Source: Purshia tridentata (taxonomy: Eukaryota; Streptophyta; Magnoliopsida; Rosales; Rosaceae). From it: a stretch of DNA of 28,969 bases. The notes beneath the pieces are model-generated. The model was not told the DNA's origin and ran no database searches. It saw nothing but the letters and a program-made list of their open reading frames with translations. The stretch spans positions 1 through 28,969 of the forward strand of contig QANT01003790.1 in assembly GCA_003254885.1 (NCBI GenBank), written 5' to 3'. Each line of letters begins with the position of its first letter. Position 1 is the first letter of the stretch. This document shows, piece after piece, positions 1-10,800 of this stretch. The position numbers and the translations under genes were made by a program.

Positions 1-205
1 ATGCTGCATCGTACGAGCAGGGCGAATCTAACTGGCAATACACCTGCACGGAATTCTGCATCGTACAGGCAGGGCAAAGCTAACTGGCCATACATCTGTA
101 CGGAATTTTGCATCGTACAGGCAGGGCAAAACTAACTGGCCATACACCTGTACGGAATTCTGCATCGTACAGGCAGGGCAAATAACTGGTCATACGTGCA
201 CGCAG
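1..205. repeat. 52-bp tandem repeat, about four copies, open at the left window edge
   Basis: The motif GCATCGTAC recurs at 6, 58, 110 and 162, an exact 52-bp period. Each unit contains CAGGGCAAA, CTAACTGGCCATACA and CTGTACGGAATT with a few substitutions. The last unit decays after about 205. There are no unique spacers between units, so it is a plain tandem array, probably a subrepeat of the long LTR or internal region beside it. Confidence 0.85.
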
Positions 206-673
206 AGCTGCCCCCAAAGGGCGAGGCACCGCAACACACGGCCCAAAGCCTATGTGTGTGTCACGATGGGTCCCAAAGACCTTACTGAACTTATCTGTAG
301 CTGGGTACTCATACGGCAATTTAAATCCACTTTTAAGTTCTTCAAACCACAACTAATAAAATCTTTTCTGAAAGAACCAAAGTTTCCAAAAACTGATAAG
401 TAAAATCAAATCTTTAACTTTAACCAAGAATAAACTAAGTTCTTAAAATCAGTTTCCCAAAACCGAAATCCACCCTTAACAACAATAATCTTAAAATCCT
501 GGGAATCCCAATCCTAACCAAAGTCTCCACCTGGACTCACCGGTCCTCAACAAACCACTAAATCCTTACTTAAATTCCATTCCTAATTTCGTACCCCTCT
601 TAACTAGTACCAGCAACCAAACAGCCAAGCATTCAAAACAGCCAAGTAACCCAATAAACTGGGAGTTAAAGGA

Positions 674-3062
674 TCCTAGGTTCACTCACTGTGACCACGC
701 GAAAAGACTAAACTGCCCTTCGTGTTCTTCGTGGCTCCAATGCACGGATTCTAAAATCTGGCAGCATAACGGCATCGGGGGTACAAATTCCCAACCCGAG
801 CGTACCTGTTAAGACCAGACAGTCCAAGATATAACAACAGAAGTCACAACAGGTTCTTAACCAAGCCAAAAAATCACGAAAACGGGCGGGAACCACCACG
901 CACGGTGGCTACCCGACCCTCGGAAACCACGCGGAAAGTCCGAAAACTCACCCACGAGCTTGGGTAGTTGGCCCAAGGCTGAAAACCAAGGAACGGTCGC
1001 TGGAACCGTCACACGCAGCGAGTCCTACGACGGTCAACGGGTAGTCAACGGCGGTCAACTGTCAAAAACGAAAGTCGTGTTTAGCTAAAACAAATTACAC
1101 AGGCACGTAGAGGAGATCGAGGGGATCAAAACTCGAACTTGGGTCTACGGCCAAAAGTGGCCGGAAACTGACGAAAACTGGCCGGAAAGCCGGCGGCACA
1201 CCCACACTCAATCCGCCGTCCACGGCGGTCCCACGGGTCAATCGAACCCACCAACACGCTGGGCTCGACGAGAGGAAGAGATCTGGGCAGGTGGGAGGTC
1301 GCGTCGTTGCCGGAATCGCCGAGATCGCCGCCGTGACGCCGACTGTGCACACGCGATTCTTCGAGTTCTGGGCTGTTTCACGGGGAACCGCCACCACCGA
1401 AAGGAAGAGGGGGAGCAGGCGAGCATGGCGAGCCGTCGATCAGCCTCAGCCGCCGCCGGACGCGCTCCCACGCGCCGGCGAAAGTCGCGGCTGGAGGGAA
1501 CACTCGCGAGGAGAGAGAAAGAACTATCGGGAGAGAGGAGAGAGAAATCTGGGGTATTCCTGGGTTTCTGTGCCTTTTTAAAAACCCCTTTTTCAAAATT
1601 ACCAATTTATCCTTCTCTTCACACATCCGTAACTTCCAAACCGTAGCTCCGTTTGACGCGTGCTACGTGTCTATGAACTCGTGAGGACGAGACCTTTCCA
1701 ACGAACCCAAAGTCAACGCAAAAAGTCCTCCCAAACAAAAAGTCAACTTTTTGCCCAACTTTAAAAGTCAAACTTTAAAATTTGAAAATCGTCCAAAACG
1801 TTTTACTTTCCAAATTAAAATCCCGAAAATCTTTTAAAAAGCGTTTCAAACCACTTTTGAAAGTGCGGGGTGTTACATCCTAGGTTCACTCACCGTGACC
1901 CCGCGAAAAGACTAAACTGCCCTTCGTGTCCTTCGTGGCTCCAATGCACGGATTCTAAAATCCGGCAGCATAACGGCATCGGGAATACAAATTCCCAAGC
2001 CAAACGTACCTGCTAAGACCAGACAGTCCAAGAAATAAACCAGAATTCACAACAAGTTCACAATCAAGCCAACAATCACGAAAACGGGCGGGAACCACCA
2101 CGCACGGTGGCTACCCGACCCTCGGAAACCACGCTGAAGGTCCGAGAACTCACCCACAAGCTCAGGTGGTTGGCCCGAAGCTGAAAACCAAGGAACGGTT
2201 GCTGGAACCGTCACACGCAGCGGGTCGTACGACGGTCAACGGGCGGTCAACTGCCAAAAACGAAAGTCGTGTTTAGCTAAAACAAACTACATGGGCACGT
2301 AGAGGAGATCGAGGGGATCAACTCTCGAACCTGGGTCGACGGCCAAAAGTGGCCGGAAAAGGAAGAAAACTGGCCGGAAAGCTGGCGGCACACCCACACT
2401 CGATCCGCCGTCCACGGCGGTCCCCTGGGTCAATCGAACCCACCAACACGCTGGGCTCGATGAGAGGAAGAGATCTACGGTCACTGAGCCTCGTCGTCGC
2501 CGGAAACGGCGAGATCGCCGCTGATCACCCACGGTGCACTCTCGGATTCTCGAGTTCTGGGCTGTTTCGGGAGGAGCCGCCACCACCGGAGGGAAGAGGG
2601 AGGCGGCGCGAGCACGGCGAGCCAAAAACCAAGCCGGCCTGCCGTTGGACGCGCCCCCACGCGCCGGCGAAAGGCGCGGCTGCAAGTTGCACTCGCGAGA
2701 GGAGAGACGTCGGGAGAGAGGAGAGAGAAAATCTGTGATTTTCTGGGGTTCTGTGCCCCTTTTAAAAATCCAACTTTTCAAAATTACCAACTTGCCCCTC
2801 TCTTCACACGTCTGTAACTTTCAAACTGTAGCTCTGTTCGACGCGTGCTACGTGTCTACGAACTCGTGAGGACGAGATCTTTCCAACGAACCCAAGGTCA
2901 ACACGAAAAGTCCTCCAAGACGAAAAGTCAACTTTTGCCCCTTTTTTAAAAGTCAAACTTTAAAATTTGAAAAACGTCCAAAACGCTTTACTTTCCAAAT
3001 TAAAATCCCGAAAATCTTTAAAAAGCTTTTCAAAACCACTTTGAAAAGTGCGGGGTGTTACA
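674..3062 (-). repeat. 1.2-kb tandem duplication inside the left LTR (copies 674-1877 and 1878-3062)
   Basis: Both copies run from the CCTAGGTTCACTCAC motif (675 and 1879) to GTGCGGGGTGTTACA (1863-1877 and 3048-3062) and align along almost their whole length with scattered substitutions and small indels. The junction at 1877/1878 places an LTR terminus directly against the CCTAGG motif, with no internal retrotransposon region between the copies. Beyond 674 only the left copy continues into further LTR-like sequence. This fits a partial tandem duplication of the LTR 5' part, or one element nested in another followed by deletion. Confidence 0.8.
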
Positions 3063-3916
3063 GGCCAGTATTCATCTTCAAGCACTAGCGAGGATATACT
3101 TCGGTAATTAATGAAGCATCATTTTCTGGTGCTTTGATGTGCAGTTGTTCTTGGATCGATCCAACCTGCTGGCCTTCAACCCGGAACCAAAACTACTATG
3201 AATGAAAAATGCTGGTTGTGAGGGTACTGGGAGAGGAAGAGAGTGGCTATTAAGCTTTAGAGCAACAGAAGCCGTGGTTGGCCTATCGGCTAAATTTTCT
3301 TGTACACATAACAACCCAATATGGATGCACCTAATTATTTCAACAGTTCTTGGACCAATCTTGAATGTGGGATCTATTAGATTTGAAGCTGTCCCTTCCC
3401 TCCAACTTTTCCATGCCTGCAATATTTTTTGAATTTGCAAGCAGAAACATAATTAGAGATGAATCTATTTCTTTCTTTCGTTGCATTCAATTGCAGTAGT
3501 ACATCAAAACTATCAATTTTTTTACTCACATAGCTTAGGAGATCCCCTGCATTTTCTTCATGAAGAGAGCAACTATTTTTTTCCCACTTACTATTTCTAA
3601 GATTAATACACCAAAACTATAAACATCGGACTTAATAGAAAAGTTAGTACACTTACTGGGTTACAATTTGACTCGTATTGCCTTGCGATTGATCAAGCTC
3701 GAACAATCTTGCCATGCCAAAATCTGAAATTTGAGGATTAAGTTTTGCATCTATCAAAATGTTACTTGCCTTGAGGTCACGATGAATAATTTTAATGAGA
3801 GAATCTTTATGAAGGTAAAGGAGCCCTTGAGCAATACCAACTATAATTTTGTAGCGTCTGATTTGGTCTAAATATTCATGCAAAATAAGATTTCAATTAT
3901 AATAACCCTTTTTTAT

Positions 3917-3953
3917 GAGAGAGAGAAAGAGAGAGAGAGAGAGAGGGAGAGAG
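3917..3953. repeat. (GA)n microsatellite
   Basis: An interrupted GA/GAGG run of about 37 bp lies in intron 4 of the CRK pseudogene. Confidence 0.9.
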
Positions 3954-4587
3954 TAGAATTCTAGCCATACCAAAAATGATATGATTGAGACTTCCGTTGG
4001 GGACAAATTCATAGACAAGAAGCCTTTCATTTCCTTCTAAGCAGAATCCTAGAAACCTAACTAAATTTCGGTGTTGGAGCTAGGCCACTAACATGACTTC
4101 ATTTTTAAATTCTAAATCTCCTTGTCTGGAATTGATAGTGAGTCTTTTTACTGCTACATCTTCTCCATTACAAAGCTTACCCTGAAAAAAAATCATAAAG
4201 AAAAAAAAGGAATAATGTGAACTGTATTCATGAAATATGAAGGTTGCTAAGTTTGTCACATAAACATTTGCTCATATTTCGTTACTTTGTAAACAAGACC
4301 AAATCCACCCTGCCAAAGTTTATTTGCTTCAAAAAAGTTATCTGTGGCAACTCTAATGGTGTCAAAGTCGAATTGCAAGGATTCTGCAGCTCTAATTTCA
4401 TCTACATCTTCACCTGAGGAAAATTTTAACAAAGTTTTAATAAGTTCATTGCATCAAATTAATTAAGGAGCAGTAACAAACGAAATCACATAAATTAATC
4501 TAAATGCTTATAAGAGTGATATATAGAAACTCCCCAAATAAAATGGTATGTTAATGTTGACACTAAAGTTCATCATTTTGTTTTAGG

Positions 4588-4821
4588 TGTTAAGGAATAG
4601 TTAGGAATTGTGTTTTAGACATAATACTATTAGGGTTAGTTGGTAATTGGGTATTAATTACTGCCACATGTATTGTTGTCATTGGCTTACTCTTGTATTC
4701 TGTTAGTCATGCACATGGCTATATAGCTGTGATTCTTTTTGGTTGATCACTCATTCAGTCATCTTCTTCAATAATAAAAGAATATATGTTTTTAGTAATC
4801 AATGAATCTCCAATAATTTTA
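4588..4821 (+). repeat. 5' LTR of the copia element
   Basis: The LTR begins TGTTAAGG and ends near AATCTCCA (4805-4812) or up to 9 bp later, directly before the primer binding site. It aligns to the 3' LTR with about nine mismatches in 225 bp by hand count, roughly 96% identity. An AATAATAAAAGAATATATG segment near the end could serve as the polyadenylation region. Confidence 0.93.
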
Positions 4822-4834
4822 TGGTATCAGAGCC
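4822..4834 (+). promoter_or_regulatory. Primer binding site, tRNA-iMet type
   Basis: TGGTATCAGAGCC is the standard plant copia primer binding site, complementary to the 3' end of initiator methionine tRNA. It directly follows the 5' LTR. Confidence 0.93.
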
Positions 4835-5092
4835 TCGGCGATCATGGCGTTCATGGCTTCCCAATATTCACGTTAAGTTTCCTTGTGATTTCTGCTCAGC
4901 TTCTTCAATTTCTCTTTTCATTTCCATTTCAATTCTTCGTTGCTCGATTGTTCTTACTTCTTGATTTGATAAGTTTTCACTTCCTGATTTTCCATTCTTG
5001 ATTTTCCATTCTTGCTTTTCCATTCTTGATTCTTGATTCTTCATTTGTCTGTTCATTCCTTGTGCTTGATCTTTTTTTTTTTTTGTCTTTCC

Positions 5093-6250
5093 ATGGCTTC
5101 TTCGTCTATTTCTCCTTGTTTTCTTCCTTCAATTCTTTTGGATGAAACCAATTACCATACATGGCTGTTTCGCATGGAGTCGTTTCTTAGAGGCCAGAAT
5201 CTCTATGGCTTCATCGATGGATCTTCTCCCTGTCCATCTTAATTTGTTCTTTCTCCTACTGAGGGATTGACGAATGTCATCTCTTCTGCCTACTCTCAAT
5301 GGGTAATCCAAGACCAGAATATTGTCCATATGATTATTCAGACTTCGTCTTCAATGGCGTTGTCCTGTGTTGTTGGTAGCAAGTCTGCCTGAGAACTGTG
5401 GTATAACCTGCAGCAAAAGTATGCTGCTCCATGTCGTCAAAAGGTTCTTCAACTCAAATCTAATCTTCAAGAACTCAAGAAAGGCTCCGATTCCATTAAA
5501 GTCTATCTTGACAAAATCAAGGCTGCTCGTGATGCTCTTGCCACTGTTGGGGTTTCTCTTGATGATGAAGATGTAGTAGTTAGGGTTCTTTACGGTCTTC
5601 CATCTGAGTTTGCTGCCATTAAAACAGTGATCCGTGCCCATTTTGTTACTTGTTCCATGAGTGAGCGTAAGACATTGCTTAAAGCTGTTGAAATCGATAT
5701 TGACAATGAAGTCAAAAATGTCTCTCTACTTCCTCTCACTGCCATGGTGGCTCAGTCCTCCCCATCTGTTGCTTCTTCTCCAGGGCCTCCCATTGCTCAG
5801 TCTCAGCCTACTTCTATGGTTCCTCCAGGGTTTGCTCCCTCTGGTTATTTTCCCTATGGCTATCCTTCTACTTCCTTTGATGGCATGGCTGGTCATTTTG
5901 CCAATCGTGGCTGGGGCTGATCCTTTCCTGGGGGGTCATTTCTATGGAGGTAGAGGCAATTCTAGATCATATCACTCATCATATGGCCATAATGGAGGTC
6001 AAACTCCTACTGGGGGTCCCTCTGGTGGTCGATTTCCCAATTCTTTCTCTGGTGGGATGCATGGGATCACATGTCAACTATGTGGAAAACATAGCCATGG
6101 GGCTTCCAGTTGTCGACAACTTTTCAATTTTCTGAATGGAAATGCTGGTTCTTCTTCTTCTGTTGAATGTCAGTATTGTGGCAAGCACAATCACATAGCT
6201 GATAAGTGCTACTACATTATTGGTTTCCCTGATCAGGCTTCACCAAACTC
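5093..6250 (+). pseudogene. copia gag (nucleocapsid) remnant
   Basis: The reading frame starts at ATG 5093 and shows a copia gag core, including NYHTWLFRMESFL and LYGFIDGS. It is interrupted by in-frame stops at 5240-5242 and near 5390. It changes frame near 5915-5935, next to a G-rich run. After the shift two CCHC zinc knuckles follow, CQLCGKHSHGASSC (about 6073-6114) and CQYCGKHNHIADKC (about 6168-6209), both CX2CX4HX4C, which bind RNA in packaging. Having two knuckles is less usual than one for copia gag. The frame is not functional as it stands. Confidence 0.88.
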
Positions 6251-7900
6251 ATCTGGTCCTTCTGCGATGTATGCCTCTTCTACCCTCTACTGGCTTGCTG
6301 ACACTGGTGCCACAAATCATATGACAAATAAAGTTCAACATCTCACTGATCTCACTTCATATCCAAATGGTGATTATGTCCTTGTAGGCAGTGGTGATAG
6401 CCTCTCCATCTCCAATACTGGTACTGGTTCTCTCCTTATTTCCAATGGTAATCTTTGCCTCAAGGATGTCTTACACATCCCTACACTTGCCACTCTTTTA
6501 CTTTCTGTCCATCAATTGTGTAAGGATAATAACTGTCTTATGTGGTTTGATGCTGATGAGTGTTGTATCTAGGACAAGGTGCAGGGCAAGGTGTTGTACA
6601 AAGGCCTGAGTAGAAATGGTCTATATCCTCTACCCCTTACACTTCCTTCCAATTCTAAATTCTCTTCTTCACCTACTGCCTTTCTTGGACAACAAGTAAA
6701 ACATTCTCTTTGGCATCATCGACTTGGTCATCCCACCAATGCCATTACTTCTGTCATGTTAAATAAATGTCACTTGTCTAGCACTTCAGTTACCACTACT
6801 TCTCTGTGTGAATCCTGTTTAGCTGGGAAATTCAGTAGATTACCTTTTCCATTGTCTCATTCTTCTAGTTCAAAGCTTTTTGAACTAATTCACTCTGATG
6901 TATGGGGACCTACCCCAACATTGTCCATAGATGGTTTTAGGTACTTTGTATTGTTCATTGATGATTGTACAAAATACACTTGGATGTTTCCTCTCAAGAA
7001 TAAAGCAGACGTGTTCTCTTTCTTTTATTCTTTCCATGCTTTTGTCTCTACTCATTTTTCTACTTGCATTAAGTTCCTTCGATCTGATGGTGGAGGAGAA
7101 TACATGAGTACATCTTTTAAAAATTTTCTTTCCTCTAAAGGTATCATCCATCAAGTATCTTGTCCTTATACCCCTCAACAAAATGGGGTTTTTGAAAGGA
7201 AAAATAGGCACATCAGGGAAACTGCAGTCACTCTCATGCACACTGCATCTTTACCTCATTAATTTTGGTATCATGCTTGTGCATTGTCTGTTTACGTTAT
7301 AAATAGGATGCCTACTCCAGTATTACACATGTCCTCTCCCTATGAACAACTGTTTCACTCTATTCCTACCCTTGAACATCTTCGAATTTTTGGCTGTGCT
7401 TGTTATCCTCTTATGCAACTCTATAATTCAAACAAACTTCAGCCTAAAATTGCTAGGTGTGTATTTGTTGGTTTTGCTTTAGGATATAAAGGATTTATTT
7501 GTTTTAATCCTGTGTCTAAGAAATTCACTGTGTCCAGACATGTTATCTTTGATGAGTCTGTGTTTCCTTACTCTTCTTTTACTTATGATCCTCCCAAATC
7601 CCTCTCAGTCCCTTCCACTCATTCTCCTTCCTCTTTTTTGCCTTCTCTTGTGTCTCTGGAATCTCCAGTTTCATCTGCTACTCGGCCTCTTGTCTCACCT
7701 GCATCAAATAGTATAGCAGCAACTCCACCACAGCCTGAGAGTTTTCATTCTCCATCTCCAATTCCTGAGGGTAATCCTGTACCTTCCTCTGAGAGCTCAT
7801 CGTTACATTCTCCATCTCTCACATCTTCACATACTCAAGGTCTTATTTCTGTGTCTCCAATGGAATCTGATCACATTGAGCTGCAGTGTGTTTAGAAGGT
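6251..7900 (+). pseudogene. copia protease and integrase remnant
   Basis: The aspartic protease active site is WLADTGATNHM (about 6291-6323). A gag-pre-integrase region with WHHRLGHP and CESC (zinc-binding HHCC) follows at about 6711-6820. The integrase core shows HSDVWG, FLRSDGGGEY and QQNGVFERKNRH, giving the D, D and E catalytic residues. The frame is shared from about 5940 to 7895 but is broken by TAG at 6570-6572 and TAA at 7260-7262. It is lost at 7893-7895, where a shift is needed to reach the downstream part. A Ser/Pro-rich linker fills about 7560-7860. Confidence 0.92.
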
Positions 7901-9760
7901 GCCCCTACTATCTCCTTAGATACTAACTTGCTACATCCTATTCATGGTCTCACTACTATTACAGTGAATGATCATCCTATGGTCACTAGAGGAAAGCAAG
8001 GTATTTTTCCGAAAAAGAAAGGTTTTTTGGCTGTTATGCCTACAAAGGTCTCTGCCTCCTCCTTATTAGAACCTACAAATTACAAAGTTGCTTTAAAAAT
8101 TCCAGAGTGGAAAGCTGCCATGTAGGATGAGTTTGATGCTCTGCAGGCTCAACAGACCTGGACTCTTGTTCCTCTTCCTTCTCACAAAAATTTGGTCAGC
8201 TGTAAGTGGATTTTTAAGCTCAAGAAGCACTCAGATGGTTCCGNAAAGCTGCCATGCAGGATGAGATTGATGCTCTGCAGGCTCAACAGACCTGGACTCT
8301 TGTTCCTTTTCCTTCTCACAAAAATTTGGTCAGCTGTAAGTGGATTTTTAAGCTCAAGAAGCACTCAGATGGTTCCGTAGCCAGACATAAGGCATGATTG
8401 GTGGCTAGAGGCTTCTGTCAAGAACCAGGGGTCGACTTTACAGAAACATTTAGTCCAGTGGTTAGACATACTACTGTTCGAACCATTTTGGGCCTGGCAG
8501 CTCAGTTTGGATGGCAATTACATCAATTGGATGTCAAGAATGGTTTTCTCCATGGATTGTTGAATGAAGAGGTGTATATGGCATAACCAGGAGGCTTTGA
8601 AGATGTTTTTCATCCTACTTATGTGTGTAAGTTGGTCAAATCACTCTATGCCTTGAAACAAGGCCCTAGAGCTTGGAATGATCGATTTACCACTCATTTG
8701 CCTTCCCTTGGCTTTGTTCCGTCTCTCGCTGATCCCTCTTTCTTTGTTCGAGTTCAAGATGATTCCAGGGTTTACTTGCTTCTATATGTCAATGACATAA
8801 TCATTACTAGAGATTGTGAGATTCAAATCCAACAGGTGAAAAATGCATTACAGTTGGAGTTTGATATAAAGGATCTAGGCAGGCTGCACTATTTCCTGGG
8901 ATTACAAATTGATTACTTGCAAAATGGTCTATTTGTGTCTCAGCAGAAGTATGCCAAAGATGTGTTTCATAAAGCTGGAATGGACTCTTGTCACTCGCAT
9001 ATCAATCCCTGCTAGTCTGGTCTCAAATTGCTTAAGGATGCTGGTACTTTGCTTTCTCCAGCAAATGTCACACTCTATATAGGAGCTTAGTTGGTTGTTT
9101 ACAGTATCTCACTTTTACAAGACTAGATATAGCTTACAGTGTGAATATAGTATGCCAATTTATGCATGAACCAACTTATCAGCATCTCATTGCTGTCAAA
9201 AGGATTCTGCGCTATATACATGGAACTATTGGATATGGTCTTACTTACACAAGACATACAACACAGACACATCATTATAGGCCTATTGTGGTACTAGCTG
9301 GAGTTCTAGTTCTCCTACCCTCCTTCCTCACACGTTGCAAGTCTTTTGTGACGCAGATTGGGATAGCAATCCCAATGACAGACGATCCACTACAGGGTTT
9401 GTCATTTTGCTTAATGGATCTCCCATCTCATGGTGCAGTAAAAAGCAGACTGCAGTATCAAGATCTTCTGAGTATCGAAGCATGGTTGACATTACCTCTA
9501 AAATTTTGTGGCTTAAGAACTTGCTTACTGATCTGCATTTTAGTTTACCTACCTCTCCAGTTCTACATTGTGATAATGTATCAGCCCTGGCTTTAGCTTT
9601 TAACCCCATTCACAACTCCAAGTTAAAACATATTGAGGTTGATTTTCACTTCACTAGAGAAAAAGTCAAGGCTAGCTCGTTGATCTTATAGTATGTTTCA
9701 TCTCATGACCAACTTGCAGATATCTTCACCAAAGGCTTATGCTCTCCTCAGCACAACTAC
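7886..9760 (+). pseudogene. copia reverse transcriptase and RNase H remnant
   Basis: The RT region opens with a PMVTRGKQGI-type motif near 7978. It continues with CKWIFKLK (duplicated), LVARGFCQ, the [10 protein letters not shown] motif (about 8527-8556) and LYALKQGPRAW. The catalytic YVDD box reads YVND (about 8788-8799), so the first aspartate is lost. RNase H is recognisable by CDADWDSNPNDRRSTTGF and SSEYRSM in another frame (from about 9341), ending with HIEVDFHFTREKV and LADIFTKGL. Stops interrupt at 8123-8125, near 8395, at 8584-8586, 9013-9015 and 9689-9691. At least two frame changes occur between 9015 and 9340. Confidence 0.92.
8111..8377 (+). repeat. 133-bp direct repeat flanking a single N at 8244
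   Basis: 8111-8243 and 8245-8377 are nearly identical (about three mismatches by eye), each running from AAAGCTGCCATG to GGTTCCG, with the only ambiguous base of the window exactly between them. Copia RT has this segment once, so the duplication is most simply two contig ends joined without merging their overlap. Confidence 0.9.
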
Positions 9761-9798
9761 TTCTGTTCCAGCTTGCAGATTTGTTCCCATCCTCAAGC

Positions 9799-9807
9799 TA
9801 ACGGGGG
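9799..9807 (+). promoter_or_regulatory. Polypurine tract before the copia 3' LTR
   Basis: A G-rich purine run lies immediately 5' of the 3' LTR, where the plus-strand primer of copia elements is expected. The single C in AACGGGGGG is tolerated in other elements. Confidence 0.75.
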
Positions 9808-10041
9808 GGTTAAGGATTAGTTAGGAATTCTGTTTTAGACATAATACTGCTAGGGTTAGTTGGTAATTGGGTATTAATTACTGCCACATGTATTGTTGTC
9901 ATTGGCTTACTCTTGTATTCTGTTAGTCATGCACATGGCTATATAGCTATGATTCTTTTCGGTTGATCACTCATTCAGTCATCTTCTTCAATAATATAAG
10001 AATATATGTTTTCAGTAATCAATGAATCTCCAACGCTTTTA
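9808..10041 (+). repeat. 3' LTR of the copia element
   Basis: It aligns with the 5' LTR over 225-234 bp. The first base of the expected TG terminus reads G instead of T. It is followed by TTAGG, the candidate target duplication. The last nine bases match the 5' copy poorly, so the true end may be at 10032. Confidence 0.92.
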
Positions 10042-10134
10042 TTAGGTACCTGGAAGTATTTCAAGTTTGCCTTTGTCTTCCTGACTCTTAAGCAAATGCA
10101 GATGGATATAATCAGTACCAGAGAAACAACAATT

Positions 10135-10276
10135 TAGGGCTGGGTCGGTTTGACCGAAAAACCGATAACCGTTCCGAAACCGGTGCTACCGATACCGAGA
10201 AAACTGGAACCGAATAGAACCGAAACCGAGACAACCATAAATTTTCGGTTCGGTTCGGTTCGGTTCCCCAGCCCTA
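10135..10276. mobile_element. hAT-like MITE, 142 bp, with 8-bp target duplication
   Basis: Terminal inverted repeats TAGGGCTGGG and CCCAGCCCTA bound the element. It is flanked by CAACAATT at 10127-10134 and 10277-10284, an exact 8-bp duplication as made by hAT transposases. The interior is rich in CGGTT/AACCG repeats. It has no coding capacity. The paralog at 21330-21340 has the empty site (ACAACGATTGGCACAAC), which confirms an insertion within the transmembrane-segment exon of the CRK pseudogene. Confidence 0.92.
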
Positions 10277-10800
10277 CAACAATTGGTACAACAATGACGG
10301 TGACAATTCGAGACCAGTTACTCTTCCATTCTACAAAATCATAAATCTTCTCAGCTGGTCAGAGCATTATGTAGCCTAGTTTTCCAATTCCCACATTAAT
10401 TAAAAGAGTAATGTTTCCTGTACCACCTCAGTGCATGAGGGACTCACTTTTTAGATGATTCAAATAGTTTAATTCTAATTATAACCCCATGCTATGTCAC
10501 TTCTAAGGAATAATGAGACATATATATACATACCTCCTTTTGATATTGGGGGATTAATATTGGTTGATGGTGGTGCAGGAGGAGATATTGGTGGTGATAA
10601 TGGTGGCGAAGGCAGTGGTTTGATAATTTCAAGATTAATGAAGCTGTAAACCTCATACCTAAAGTTACAGCTGGGCCTAAGAATTCTCCCACCAATTTTA
10701 CCATTACAACATTTTGGAATATGCCCAAATGCGTTAACTAAGCAGTCATTGCACTCTTGCTCTAACAATTCTGGAGTGCATTGCACAATTCCAAATGAAT

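Larger units (their letters stand above)
1..3062 (-). mobile_element. Long LTR sequence of a Ty3/gypsy-type retrotransposon, minus orientation, left end outside the window
   Basis: Read on the minus strand, the block starts at 3062 with TGTAACACCCCGCAC, a terminus typical of long plant gypsy LTRs. It continues through a TTTTTAAAAGG TATA-like stretch and a CT-rich leader into GC-rich sequence, then into AT-richer DNA and the 52-bp repeats at the left edge. A 43-bp module (1641-1683 and 2825-2867) recurs in the LTR at the right end of the window, so the two belong to related families. No gag or pol domain is visible, so the internal region must lie further left or be lost. The longest open frames (for example 2287-2790, minus) differ between the two internal copies and look like chance frames in GC-rich leader DNA. 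The right end lies 22 bp past the CRK pseudogene stop codon, in what was its 3' UTR. The superfamily call is inferred from the termini only. Confidence 0.65.
4588..10041 (+). mobile_element. Degenerate Ty1/copia LTR retrotransposon
   Basis: The 5.45-kb element has matching 5' and 3' LTRs, a tRNA-iMet primer binding site, a G-rich polypurine tract before the 3' LTR, and the copia domain order gag, protease, integrase, reverse transcriptase, RNase H on the plus strand. It lies antisense in intron 2 of the CRK pseudogene, a few bases past the splice donor. The candidate 5-bp target duplication is TTAGG (4583-4587 and 10042-10046). The intact paralog has a single TTAGGTACC at 21227-21235, which is the empty-site equivalent. 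Many stop codons and several frameshifts make it non-autonomous. Its inner LTR ends are uncertain by up to 9 bp: the LTRs align well to 4812/10032 and weakly to 4821/10041. Confidence 0.95.
3085..10800 (-). pseudogene. Decayed cysteine-rich receptor-like kinase (CRK) pseudogene, split by a copia element and a MITE
   Basis: Remnants of all CRK exons can be aligned to the two paralogs in this window. They are the second DUF26 and proline-rich stalk (10534-about 10800), TM exon (10050-10330), kinase exon 3 (4286-4413, 128 bp), exon 4 (3971-4181, 211 bp), exon 5 (about 3654-3867), part of exon 6 (about 3531-3642) and last exon (3085-3416). Signal peptide and first DUF26 are missing. Lesions: Gly-to-Trp at the first glycine of the kinase G-loop; TAG at 4080-4082 replacing the Lys of VAKLQH; a 24-bp deletion in exon 5; loss of the end of intron 5 and the APE segment; a 1-bp loss in an A-run in exon 6; a 1-bp loss in the TM exon; and a frameshift near the C-terminus. 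HRDLK and DFG are still readable. It cannot encode a receptor kinase. Exon lengths 128 and 211 equal those of the intact paralog. Confidence 0.93.

Noticed and set aside
1-205. CRISPR-like array
   Set aside because: Units are contiguous 52-bp repeats with no unique spacers, in plant nuclear DNA.
2287-2790. 167-residue minus-strand open frame in the left LTR
   Set aside because: The duplicate copy at 1095-1626 is broken into different frames, so the frame is not conserved; best read as LTR leader.
8788-8799. Functional reverse transcriptase
   Set aside because: The catalytic box reads YVND and the frame is broken by several stops; the element can move only with help from elsewhere.
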